Below, piece by piece: positions 7,874 to 17,806 of a stretch of DNA of 64,000 nt. The stretch covers positions 7,650,658 through 7,714,657 of the forward strand of contig OY365818.1 in assembly GCA_959347315.1 (NCBI GenBank), given 5' to 3'. The notes under the pieces are model-generated. The model worked only from the letters and a program-made list of their open reading frames with translations. It did not search any database and was not told the origin of the DNA. Each line of letters begins with the position of its first letter. Positions within the stretch are counted from its first letter, which is position 1. Source of the stretch: Bimastos eiseni. Lineage: Eukaryota; Annelida; Clitellata; Crassiclitellata; Lumbricidae. Position numbers and translations under genes: made by a program.

Positions 7874-9374
7874 GCAGTTATAAGTTTCGGTCTCTAATTA
7901 CTGTACCCATATGTTAGCAAATAGTCTCAATAGTGTATACGCAGGTAACAACTGACATTTTGAAAGCATGAAGCTTATTATGGAGAAACAGCAGTTGCAT
8001 TACGGTCATTTGGAGATTCTTAAGCTTTTGGCTGCTTAATTTGTGTGTATTATGTTTGTTAACGTTAGGCCATTTTGCCAGTATATGATATAAAAGGCTG
8101 AAATTTGCTCTATAGTGAGTCATTGTGTAAATTTTTATGTGTGCCAAAGTACACTCTAATAGCTTCACTACAAGTGTGCGTTGCTAAGGACTATAATGTG
8201 TCAAACTTAATCGCGTTTTTCTCGAAATGTAGTTTCCAACACAACTAAACTTCAAAAGTGCACAACACTGGTTAGGAACGTCATAGATAAATAAATAATG
8301 TTATTTGAAAGGTCTAACAGAGCAGAACCTTAATGAGAGAATAAAGTAAATTTTGATTTCTTGCCAACAAAAGCCTACTTTTGCCATGGTGGGTCACACA
8401 TATATATTTTATATATATATATATTATATATATAATATATATATAATATATATACATAGACGAGAATATATAATATATATATATATGTAAAATATACATT
8501 GTCTGTATAAATGCAATCATATGCATATTACTATGTTCATAATTTCAGAAATAAACTGATTATAGGCATACACGTTCATGTTACTATGTTCATAGTAAAT
8601 ATAAACATGCAAATGTAAACGTGTAAACATCACTTACGAACAGAACATTTACTTATTAGTTGGCAAGCACTGCTTGGGCGTTAGTGTTCTTTCAAATGTT
8701 TTGTCAATGGTTGTGAATATCCTTTGGTGGAAAGGCCTCAAGAATGTGGTAGCCTCAGAAACTACATGCAATGCCTTTGGTGGAAAACCACACCATGCAT
8801 TTGGAGAACATGCAGGGTGTGCACAAAGCCAGGGCAAACCTTGATGTCTCATCCATGCTTCTGTAGATGTCAAGATCTCACCGGAGGATGACTCCAAGAA
8901 TATGCATTGACTCAACACGGAGTAAATCTACAATTGGATGCTGCAACTCAGCACAACTGCTCCTAGCAACAAGCATTTCAAGGGACTACGTTGTTTTCAA
9001 GATAAACAGGGTGATGATCTGAGGCACTTTGATGTCAAAAGTCGAGATTCTCAGACCAGTATCCTGGAAAACAATGGCACTGACCAATGCTGTTTTGACG
9101 TCAGGCCCTCCAATCTGTCAACATGTGAGAATACTAGCTCACTACTTTCTCAAGCTATTCTCCCCAACTTTCAATAAACTTTATGTTCTATAGATCCTAG
9201 TTGCAAACAGAGAAGGAAATAGAGATGAACAAGCAACATGGCTTACAACACAGATGCAGTATGGGAAGGAGAGGCAGAGGCATAACATCTTTTATGTTTT
9301 ATACTCTACATCAACAAAAATTTAAAATAATTATACTTGGAGTCTACTGAAGTTCAGAGTCTCCCACTATTGTT
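7874..9374. other. Stretch without a recognised gene
   Basis: AT-rich, with an (AT)n microsatellite at 8397-8485. Open frames on either strand at 8649-9177 lack recognisable motifs. The flanking duplicated blocks (5982-6056 and 9475-9542) suggest that 7.6-9.4 kb is a later insertion or rearranged segment. Confidence 0.5.
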
Positions 9375-9545
9375 AATATGGGTTTGATTGAACATTACAT
9401 TATGTTAGATGTGTATATAAAATCAATTTGTTTCTGAAACTTATACATATATACTTTTCATAAATATATGGGTTTGTTTGAACGTTACATGATGTTATGT
9501 GTGACGCCATTCACATTATATTCATGTTGTTCGTGCGAACAAAAT
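9375..9545 (+). repeat. Duplicate of the post-array segment 5838-6060
   Basis: GGGTTTG-TTGAACATTACA, GTGTATATAAAAT, TTCATAAATATATGGGTTTG and GTGACGCCATTCACATTATA follow in the same order as at 5838-6056, with moderate divergence. Confidence 0.8.
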
Positions 9546-9993
9546 TATCTTTACTGTTCTTAGTTAGGCCTACTTCTCGATACCATTCGTTTCCATTGGC
9601 CAGTCCTAGTGGTGTCATGTCCTCATATATAATTCTTATCTATATATGTATATTATGCCAATATGTGGATGTGCATATGCTATACATAATATATTTATTT
9701 TTATATAAAGTTTACATATATACATAATTATCAAGGATGTTCGATTGCTTGTATGTGTTTATTTGATTGCATGCAACCTATAAATTATATATTTTCTCAA
9801 CGAGACCCGCATTAGCAGATGCTCTTTCTACTCTCGAACAACCGGACATATGAACTTTGAAGGACATCGATCTTATGGTGCTACATTACATTCTCAGAAA
9901 TCTCTGAACAATAAATTCATTGACAAATGAGATTATTTATGTCTGTTTTTTTCTTCAAAAAGGTGAAACGTTCTGAGGGAAAAAGTAACTAAA

Positions 9994-10117
9994 ATGCAGA
10001 AGGATCTACTTCTGTTGCCTGGATTCATTACAATAACGACAACGGAACCGGATATGATAACTTTTGACGACAACCCTTACACGAAGCGGGCCAAGATGCC
10101 TTGCGGACATGTGATAA
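9994..10117 (+). CDS. Possible first coding exon ending in a CGHxI zinc-like motif
   Basis: ATG at 9994 opens 41 codons that run to a good donor (ATAA|GTATGT): MQKDLLLLPGFITITTTEPD, then FDDNPYTKRAKMPCGHVI. The KMPCGH ending resembles the first ligands of a RING-like zinc finger at an exon end. I could not find the next exon because the GC-rich frame at 10560 is an antisense LINE fragment. Function is not assigned. Confidence 0.35.
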
Positions 10118-10553
10118 GTATGTGATAAAAAATAAATGTTAGGTTCATAGGGATTAAGGCCATAGGTATAGGTGATCCGATCGCTTATAATATAATAGTC
10201 TTAGGAAACTTGTGCAGGCGTTCAAACATCTTAAAACTGGTTTAACAGCTCGATAACAACGAATGTAGGACCTATTTGCTGTGCCTACAACAATTAGCAC
10301 ATTACTATTATATAGCCCTTTGTGACACAACTGCAGGCCTAAACTTAGTATGGTCAAAGCATGTTAAAGGTCGAGAAAAGAAAAATCCAGTGTATCTCCC
10401 AAATCTATTTTTTTATTGTTCATATCTTAGGTTTCTGCAGTGTGTTTGCAGGCAGTTTAATAAAGTACATATGCACTTACTTATATGCTTCCTGGAATTT
10501 TTTTTTTCCAAAGTTCTAATAATTTCATGTTACAGATGATTTTTAATGTTTTC
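10118..10553. other. Stretch without a recognised gene
   Basis: AT-rich and non-repetitive as far as I can see. Short open frames on both strands have no motif. Confidence 0.4.
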
Positions 10554-10554
10554 T

Positions 10555-10680
10555 TGATAACAGCCCACCAGTCGGGCGGCCGTGCGCAAGACCCTGTCAA
10601 GGCATTTCAGCCGACAAGCCGGGAGCCCGCCATGTATGGCGCTGGGCGCTGCAGTAGTCCAGGCGGGAGACTACAAAGGA
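10555..10680 (-). mobile_element. LINE reverse-transcriptase fragment (CR1/L2-like)
   Basis: On the minus strand VVSRLDYCSAQ followed by a shifted RVLRTAARLVG reproduces the SRLDYCN...LQRVQNAAARLV motif near the C-terminal end of CR1/L2-clade reverse transcriptases. It is GC-rich against an AT-rich background. A 165-codon plus-strand frame through it is a shadow. Confidence 0.7.
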
Positions 10681-11279
10681 ATGATGATCTCTATGACACA
10701 TATTTGCAAACCTGTGATGATAAACATATATTAGTAATGGGTCTGAGCGACACTGATCAGAACGTTTCGCATCTGATTTGCGGATACTTGATAAGGAAAC
10801 TTAAATCAGTCAGCTTTCGATTCAATGCTCATAGAACCAACAATCATGAAAGCAAAGACATACTTGGTTTAACGACCGTAGCTTCCTTTTCTGCAGATGC
10901 TGAGGACATGAAACAAAGGACTAGTATCAACACGCAACCTGAAATGATATTCACAACAAAACAAACCATTAGCATTTATTGATTTATGATCAGAACCACA
11001 AATAAGATGATCAACCAATACTTTCACAAATTCTTTTAACACATGGAGGACGATCACGAACAATGACATTTAACATAATTACGGCCATAATTGCGCTCCA
11101 TCAAGATTTATACTCAGAGACGCTCTCTGCATTGGCCTTAACGATGCCAAATGTTACAGTGTACAAGTTAAAATACATCTATTAGCAAAACTATGCACAG
11201 TAAGCTGAAAAGAGTCACCAATGGTTGGCCCACGCGCAAGCGTGAAACTCCAACGGATTCCCGTCGACAGCTGACAGAT
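10681..11279. other. Stretch without a recognised gene
   Basis: No supported feature; an open plus-strand frame to 10982 has no motif. Confidence 0.4.
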
Positions 11280-11450
11280 GATGGCAGGGTATATTAGAAC
11301 CCCCCGACCCTCTCCAACATGCTAACCACTACACCATCAAACACTCCAAGGTATGGTGCTCGTGAATAAGCTGGTGCCCTGCACTTGACTTTCGAGTGGC
11401 GCTTGAGAAGTTTGGAGGTTACAATTACGATAGTAAACATAAGGTCAAAA
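11280..11450 (-). mobile_element. Probable tRNA-derived SINE fragment
   Basis: Minus-strand GATGGTGTAGTGGTTAGC and GGGTTCTAATA at 11285-11345 look like A and B boxes of a tRNA-like head. Next to it, GTGCTCGTGAATAAG..CTGGTGCCCTGCACTTG..TTTCGAGTGGCGCTT at 11356-11420 recurs at 60245-60320 and in part at 23915-23960, so it is a dispersed repeat. Confidence 0.5.
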
Positions 11451-12010
11451 AGATCTAGCAATTTAGCGCCTCTTTGGTAGCGCTCGGTCTTATTTAAGTA
11501 GTCTCTGTTGCCCGGTTCCTGACGTATCTTACAGTAAGGCCCTCTGTTCCTCGGATAGAGGTAGCTATTGATACTACAAGCTCCATCTTCGACCAGACAG
11601 CACCAAACGTTCTCGGTTGTGGGTCCCTCCATATGGAATGGGTTCATGCTATTAACAATCTGCCAGCCTTCTACAGTAGTCCTCATTTTCGGAATGAATG
11701 AATGCATGGCCCACCAAAACAGCTTGTAGTCGATCTTGGCTTCAGTGAACGATCGGTGATGTTTTGTAACCTCAATCTGGTAGGTGGGGTCCTCTCTTTA
11801 GAAGTAGTGTTTCGATCAATGTAGCTGCAGCCGAATCCAAAGGTAGCCTTTGAAGACAGGCACTGTAACACAGAGTAACCAAGCGCCAATATACGGACCA
11901 TTCACAAACATTCCCAGTAGTGATGACTATCCAATCAAACTCGGCACTGTGTTGTGACGTCCTAGCTGAATGGAATCTAAACAAAGCTCTGCATTATGTA
12001 CACTCAACAA
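11451..12010 (-). other. Unassigned open frames, possible repeat
   Basis: Minus-strand frames here switch between 11294-11707 (VEGWQIVNSMNPFHMEGPTT, CCLVEDGACS) and 11683-11984 (SSKATFGFGCSY). The first frame ends inside a dispersed repeat. I cannot assign them. The GFGC segment is weakly like a downstream ABCA exon but not enough to call. Confidence 0.25.
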
Positions 12011-12446
12011 GAACTAGTAATTTTAAACAAAGCTATGCATTATGTACACTCCAACGTATAATAATGTTTGCAGCCCGGGTTGATGGCCCTTAATCCTACA
12101 TACTTTGTAAAATCAGAGCTAACATTTTTAGTCATGTTATCACTCAATTATTGACTTCAGTCGATAGCAATTAAACAATAAAAGCAAGAGGTGGAAGTCA
12201 ACAGAGCATAGGAAAAATCTCTCAAATTGCTGCAACACATTTCCGCCCACAGCTCTATCGAATACTATGGCACCAATGTTTAAAAATGCAAACTGCATCA
12301 AAATTTTACTCTTAAGTAAATGCCTTAACTTAGCAAAGTATTAAGCGCTCAGCCCAATTGTATATATGTTAAACGCAATGTGTCAAACAGGGATTTTGTA
12401 AAATGCACGATTTCTTAGATTTTAGGCAATATGTAAAATCACTCAT

Positions 12447-12535
12447 TTATGGTTAGGATTAAGAGTTAGGGTTAAAGTGAGGGTTAGGGTCAGAGTTGGG
12501 TTTAGGGTTAATGTAGGGTTACGGTTTTGCAAATT
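12447..12535 (+). repeat. Degenerate telomere-like (TTAGGG)n tract
   Basis: GGTTAGGATTAAGAGTTAGG, then GTTAGGGTTAAAGTGAGGG, GTTAGGGTC, GTTTAGGGTTAATGTAGGG. Variants of TTAGGG in one orientation over ~85 bp, ending 86 bp from the last ABCA exon. Confidence 0.7.
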
Positions 12536-12620
12536 GCCTAGGCATTTTAAAAAAATGAGTTTAACTTATTGCCTGTAACATATACAAGAAAGAAATATGA
12601 CTGCATTACTTTCCGATTAC

Positions 12621-12841
12621 CTTAAGAACAAGGGAGAGGAGGAGGACAGAGCGCAGCATTGTGAGGAAACTTGTGAGGTGCCACGACACCCAGAACATCG
12701 TTGCCAAGGCCCATGACCTTCATCACTTCCTTGAGGCGCTGTTCCTTCTCATAGACAATTTCCTTCACAATCATCGCCACCGAAAAGATCCATGCCAGCG
12801 TCATGAACAATGGCAAACTTCGCGATATTGCCAGAGTAAAT
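12621..12841 (-). pseudogene. ABCA-like exon: first membrane-domain helices
   Basis: Acceptor GTATCGTAG before 12841 and donor AAG|GTAATC after 12621. [17 protein letters not shown], then [20 protein letters not shown], corresponds to the conserved [24 protein letters not shown] of ABCA1. At about 12692 the frame must change by two bases to read [19 protein letters not shown] and VLK, the expected next helix. Confidence 0.8.
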
Positions 12842-13700
12842 CTACGATACAACAAACAACTGGGATATTAAGGTCAAATAAGGTACATTAAAACTTTGAC
12901 CCAACAGGTCTGCTAAGGTTCAGAATATCTCAGCTCCAGTTGGTCCTCAACTGTGCAGCCCCAATGATGCCCATCTAGATAAATCACATATGCATGATAG
13001 AAACACTGCAATGTCTTATTTTTATTTAAATTATTCAATTTAAGACTCTTAAATTTGGAGATGAACTGCACTGGTTTTGGAACTGCCTCCAGCATACATC
13101 AGTTAGCTTTGCATTCTAGTTTTGAGTCAGCCTGGTTACCAATAACAATGCTCTGTTGCCTGCACATAAATACAGGTTCGTCACTATGAATGCCAAAATT
13201 TCAGTAAAATTTGACCTTGAAAATCAAGTCCATTCATAACCGGCACCTGACCACAGATCACTCATTTGCTGAGATAATACTATAAGTAAGAACATTAAGC
13301 AAAATCCAATTGCAAGCAAAGTCAAATTCACCTATATATAATTTGTAGATACAATTCCAAGTGGTAAAATTGTTAACTGCAGCAATCACAAACAAATATG
13401 TAGTAGTAACCCACTTAGAGACAAACCTCTCCAAGCATTGCAGTTAGCGTTGCTTACACATGGTACATGCGAGTAATTTATATAACACCATAAACTATAG
13501 AAAACAAACATTTTATTAAACGCCTGCTGAACACCATATCTTTCATGCAAGCACCACCTTGCTAAACTGCTACTTCAATAAGGCAACCTGTCAAGAGTGA
13601 GAAAAAATTTCATAATTATCACCAGAAAGACTTTCCTCAATAATCAAAATTTAATGTCTAGATTAATTCTTAACTTATTGAAAACAATTTATATACAAAC

Positions 13701-13889
13701 CTGTCATCTATGTAAAATGGATAGGGAAACTGCTGCACTGAGATGCCAATGTCATCTTCACATCATGTCATCTTGCCTGTATGTTCACAGATGATGGCAT
13801 GTTGAATAGTTCAATCATGTCTTGAAGGTAAGCAAAGCCAGAGAAGACGTACTTCATGTCTGCCAGAGGTCTGGCTCGAGGACCAGAAT
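13701..13889 (-). pseudogene. ABCA-like exon: end of extracellular domain
   Basis: Acceptor TTCTGTAG, donor GATGACAG|GTTTGT. It reads SGPRARPLADMKYVFSGFAY, LQDMIE, then after a shift HAII and, after a TGA, DDIGISVQQFPYPFYIDD. These are the [22 protein letters not shown] and QQMPYPCYVDD landmarks of ABCA1. One net frameshift (near 13820) and one TGA separate the two landmarks. No intron of plausible size fits in between. It joins in frame to the 12841 exon. Confidence 0.8.
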
Positions 13890-14079
13890 CTACAGAAGAA
13901 TTTTCAAACAGATTTTGAATGGCCACACAAACGTGGGAACTGAGCCATAGTCAAAATAGAACTTCGAAATCTGTTGTTTAAGCAGATTCTTATGTTAACA
14001 ATCCTTGCTTTAAATGGTTTGCTTTGCTTTGCTCTCTCTGGAATGTGTGTTTCCTGTTCACTCTAAACTTCCTTCTGGC

Positions 14080-14215
14080 ACTCTCTCATTCTCTTTCGCT
14101 TTTCTCAAACCTGCTTTTCTTCGTGGGACCTCGAGTCCTGGCAGCGCTTCTGAATGGTTCCCTCTACTAAAGACGCTATACAAATGCCTAAATACAACAC
14201 CTTACAATAAACGAA
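14080..14215 (+). mobile_element. LINE 3'-end fragment
   Basis: TTTTCTCAAACCTGCTTTTC, then GGCAGCGCTTCTGAATGGTT and GACGCTATACAAATGC, is the typical end of a CR1/L2-like reverse transcriptase ORF plus the GCGCTATATAAAT tail found throughout this window. It lies in an ABCA-like intron. Confidence 0.55.
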
Positions 14216-14484
14216 CAAAAATGTCATGGAAGGCAACCTTATCTGTAATGCTAGAACCAAATTTTACAGAAAATTGACAGAGGCAGAACATCTGTGAAAG
14301 CAACACACTCAGGTTTGACACACAGAATCCACTCGACAGGTTCAAACCCACAACCGCTAGGTCACATACTAAGCACACTATTCACATAATGATCAAGCAT
14401 GTGCAGACATGACTGATAAAGACATCAGTCAAACAGCTCTTAATGTATAAATAGTATGCTGCAGACATTAAAGTGGTCACATAC

Positions 14485-14608
14485 TTGTCAGTAACTTTGA
14501 ACTTCCCTGTAGAGTCAATTCGGGATGAGGCCATCCGAAATTTGAACGTAATGTGGCTTGGCGTTACGTTTTCTGAAGAATTGTTCTCGCTAAGTTGAAA
14601 GACAAGGC
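14485..14608 (-). pseudogene. ABCA-like exon: extracellular strand
   Basis: Acceptor TGTTTAAG, donor CAA|GTATGTG. GLVFQLSENNSSENVTPSHI and TFKFRMASSRIDSTGKF match the AGIVF...LP.HVKYKIRMDIDN stretch of ABCA1. It is open throughout, with two potential N-glycosylation sites, but its 3' phase does not join cleanly to the next exon, another sign of decay or of a missed junction. Confidence 0.7.
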
Positions 14609-15290
14609 CTTAAACAGAAAATGTAAACAAAAATTAAGGCCTCTTCCAAGTTCATAGTGACTAATGATTTATGACTTCACAATGTTACAGTCTTGGATCA
14701 ACCATTTCAATATGTCAGAACAGAAATGTATACTTTAACAGATTGTGATTATGTGTGGCTTTTAGGTGCTAAGTAAATTTCCATCTACATTACATCATAA
14801 CCCATTACCAACAACAACTGCAAATTTTACAAACAACTTAATGTTGAACTATTCAAGATGACAAACTGCAGCCAGGGCTCAAAACCCACCACTTGTCGCT
14901 TCCTGGTTATCAAGACAAATGGTAAAATAGGCAAAAAGGGTCAACACACAGAAAATTGTTTTTTGGTATATTATTAAAAAACAAAATGTCTACTTTCAAT
15001 GTCCAAAATTTAAAATGTTTAATTCAAATATTTAGTTGGAGGAAAATGACTTTTGTTCATTAAGTTGATAGTGAGTATAATCAAATATAAATGGCTTAAG
15101 AGACACTGTCAAGTTTAGAATAATAGTGGCCTTACAAGCCCATAGCAGCTGGTCTTCTATGTATTTGAGACTAGCCCTGACCAGATCAGCCTCTTGCCTA
15201 AATGGCTCAAACTTGTCAAACTGAAAACACTACAAAAGAAACAGCAAGACCTAACCAACGCGACTCTAAAATATACAATGGCACCAAATA
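14609..15290. other. Intronic stretch of the ABCA-like locus, nothing recognised
   Basis: AT-rich sequence without motif or open frame that I can support. Confidence 0.4.
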
Positions 15291-15299
15291 ACAATGCAT

Positions 15300-15415
15300 T
15301 GGCTCTTTCTACAAACTTCTTAAGACTTTCCTTTTTGACCAGGCCTGGGTCGGGAGCGCCTCTGAATAGTTATTTTGAAGAGGTGCAAAATAAATTGCAT
15401 TGATTGATTGATTGA
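15300..15415 (+). mobile_element. LINE 3'-end fragment
   Basis: ACTTTCCTTTTTGACCAGGC followed by GGGAGCGCCTCTGAATAGTT, a TGAAGAGG..AAATAAATTG tail and (TTGA)n. Same family of tails as 46450-46790. Confidence 0.65.
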
Positions 15416-16027
15416 TCAAGGACTAACTCAAAGTTCCCACAAAGTGACTATATCTGGCAGAATCAGACCCATACCAAAGCTCACTATTTAATTCCATCTA
15501 CTCTGCTGATGAACATGACTCAAGAACTGCCTTTTGCAGGGTCATCATTCTTCTTAGGTCACCTCTCTGTCTGATCCTACTTCAATTTCAACATCAGGCT
15601 TATCACAATAACACTAGTAACTTTACACAAAAACAGTCTAGCCTAGCAGCCTTAAGTAATAATTATACAATGGTTAATGATGTAGCTCCCAAAGACAGCA
15701 TCAGTTATAACTTATGGTGAACACATGTGCATGTGTATATACAATACATACATACATACATACATACATACACAGTAAGAGTCTAGATACATAAATATAT
15801 ACATATATGCACAAGTTTATTTATACATTAAAAAAATAGTTCACAACAGCATCAAACAGCTGGCAAATCCAAAACCATATTACACATGTGAATGTGATTG
15901 GATTGCTCATGTCTCAGACATTCTGGAATCTGCACCATAGAAGTCATTAGACGAGATTATAAAATTAATTAACCGATATCACCGAACGTCTCAGTATGGT
16001 GTTACCTCAAAGTAGGTTGCAACAAAC
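15416..16027. other. Intronic stretch, short (CATA)n repeat only
   Basis: Contains a (CATA)n microsatellite at 15745-15770. No coding feature recognised. Confidence 0.4.
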
Positions 16028-16165
16028 GTCATCACGTTCTCTAAGATTTAAGGTATACTGCCAGTTGCCAAGATCAGCACTTGCTGGCTCGACTTGTATC
16101 CAATAAAACAGAATTTCAACATCTTTGTGGCGAGGGAAGGCTAAACTTGCTGCAAACAGTCCGAC
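16028..16165 (-). pseudogene. Possible ABCA-like exon (mid-extracellular)
   Basis: Acceptor GTGCATTAG and donor GATGAC|GTTTGT bound an open frame VGLFAASLAFPRHKDVEILF followed by YWIQVEPASADLGNWQYTLN. Position and the FL.hP.DV pattern fit the variable part of the ABCA1 extracellular domain, but identity is weak and a TGA precedes an alternative donor at 16010. Confidence 0.35.
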
Positions 16166-16383
16166 CTAATGCACAAAATAAAGACAATCAATTTTCTCCA
16201 ACATGATTTTGATTTATATAATAAACATTATCTTTTAAAAGCTGTGCCTCATAAAAATCGAGCTTACAGAACTCCGTATTCTGAAGTAGAAGAAGGATAA
16301 TCATCATTTAGGCTATCACTACTATACTGGTATCAAAATAAAACAAACAATTTGAATATTCATACTGGCCAAAACCTTGCATT

Positions 16384-17169
16384 TAGGGCATAACCGGAAA
16401 TCGCCTCGGCCGAATATTGGAATATTCGGAAGTATTTGCCTCGGCAAATATTACACCCACAAATAGCTAAAAATAACTTCTTTTTTTAAATAAGTTTTTT
16501 GATGTAATAATATTTTTTCATCAAATAAACTTAGGACTAACGGACTTACATCTAATTAATTAAACAAGAACTTAACGTTCAACTGAATTTTCTTTAGAAT
16601 AATGATGTTAATTTATACATTTTAATTTCTTTTTGGTGCATTCCCCAGGTGTGGCAACCAAATCAGTAATTTTCTCACGTGAATTGGCTCCACCCACTCT
16701 CCGGTAAACAATAGAGAGCTTTTACAGTTTAATCACAAATAAAGTTATTAAATAATAAATATATTGTTATATCATACAGCGATATATGAAAGATATTGCT
16801 ATAGACTCTGCGTTGACTATAGATAGTTCTCCGTAGCTGTGCACATGGCAGGTTAACTACCCTTTGCGTATGGATGGTAGGCCTACTCGCTGGTAGTGTC
16901 AGCGCTGCATGAAAGCAAAGTACACAATTGCGAACCAAAAGACAGATAAAAGATAAGTTTTTGGTACTTCTTTCAATATGTTTTAAATGAACATCATGCA
17001 GAACATGCATATTTCCGCTATTGCGTACCAAATTTTCAAGGCCAGTGCTACCACTACTCACTGACCTGATTTGCCTCTACTATTCGGTTCGTACCCGGAT
17101 CCTGCAAATAGTTCATCCAAATACTCGGATTCGGTACCCAGTGAAAATTGTCTACTCGGTTATGCCCTA
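16384..17169. mobile_element. Non-autonomous hAT-like DNA element, copy 1
   Basis: Terminal inverted repeats TAGGGCATAACCG (16384) and CGGTTATGCCCTA (ending 17169) are flanked by CTTGCATT and ATTGCATT, a 7/8 match as an 8-bp target duplication. TAGGG-type ends with an 8-bp duplication indicate the hAT superfamily. No transposase is seen inside, so it needs a helper. A 786-bp element in an ABCA-like intron; a relative is at 30651-31313. Confidence 0.8.
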
Positions 17170-17232
17170 ATTGCATTGTAAAAATACAAATGTAGCACTT
17201 GAGAATAGTGGAAGTAACCATAACAGACTCAC

Positions 17233-17357
17233 ACGTATGCTGTTCATTATAGGGCTGGTAGTCATAAACTGATCAACCTTTGGTAAACCTTCTAAAACAT
17301 CTTTTGCCATCTTCTGAATTCGAGCCAAGTATTCAAATGTCCAGTTTATTCAAATGC
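17233..17357 (-). pseudogene. ABCA-like exon with frameshift
   Basis: Acceptor CTGCTGCAG, donor CGT|GTGAGT. INWTFEYLARIQKMAKDVLE, GLPKVDQFMTTSPIMNSIR corresponds to the [20 protein letters not shown] region of ABCA1. The first codons give GAATAA or TTTGA stops in the two possible phases, so one base appears lost near the exon start. Confidence 0.65.
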
Positions 17358-17676
17358 CTGCAGCAGAACATAAAGTGACCCCCTTGTTTTAACATAAAAG
17401 TAAAACTGACACAACACAAGTGAACTGACCTATCATTTAACCTACTTCGAGGCAATATCGGCCTAATAAGATTTGCAATGTTAGAAGGATAACATTACAT
17501 AAAACATAAATGAAGAATATAAGCACCACTTTCTAAGAGCCCTTTGAAAGTGGTGCAAGGTGAAAGTTCGAATGTCTTAATAAGACTGGCTTTTGAGTTT
17601 CATAAGATCAAATTAAACACCAGGACAGACAAAACAGGTTCCATATGAATAACATAGAATACCAGAAGCAGTGTAC

Positions 17677-17806
17677 CTGCTGGATTATTCGTCGGACGAC
17701 TGGTGTATCTGGACTGTATGGTATCTTACCACGCACCAGCGGCTTCGTCTGGTGCCAGACTATCCGTAATGCTGGGTTTTCAAACTGCTGAATGCGATAG
17801 AAAACG
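17677..17806 (-). pseudogene. ABCA-like exon: KPLxxGKIxYxPDTP landmark
   Basis: Acceptor TGTTCGTAG, donor CAG|GTACAC. FYRIQQFENPALRIVWHQTK then PLVRGKIPYSPDTPVVRRII is a close match to the [25 protein letters not shown] landmark of ABCA1-like proteins. Open throughout. This is the most upstream ABCA segment I can recognise; the N-terminal exons should lie above 17.8 kb but were not found. Confidence 0.8.

Larger units (their letters stand above)
12621..17806 (-). pseudogene. ABCA-family lipid transporter (ABCA1/ABCA4-like), broken N-terminal half
   Basis: Six minus-strand segments with splice-like borders follow the order of the first half of ABCA1/ABCA4-type full transporters, which export phospholipid, sterol or retinoid across membranes. 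They are: an extracellular segment with KPLVRGKIPYSPDTP (17677-17806); TFEYLARIQKMAKDVLEGLP (17233-17357); a possible middle exon (16028-16165); the VTPSHITFKFRM strand (14485-14608); DMKYVFSGFAYLQDMIE with QQFPYPFYIDD (13701-13889); and the [20 protein letters not shown] membrane helix with [16 protein letters not shown] (12621-12841). Breaks are seen in at least three segments, and neither the N-terminus nor any nucleotide-binding domain (Walker motifs) is in the window. A hAT-like element (16384-17169) sits in one intron. Nearby genes have no indels, so true decay is likelier than assembly error. Confidence 0.75.

Noticed and set aside
10485..10982. 165-codon plus-strand open frame with GC-rich start
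   Set aside because: The GC-rich part is the antisense of a LINE reverse-transcriptase fragment (SRLDYC and AARLV on the minus strand); the rest has no motif.
11294..11707. 137-codon minus-strand frame with several Cys
   Set aside because: Its end lies in a dispersed repeat also present at 60245; the beginning switches frame with no junction. Left unassigned rather than called a gene.
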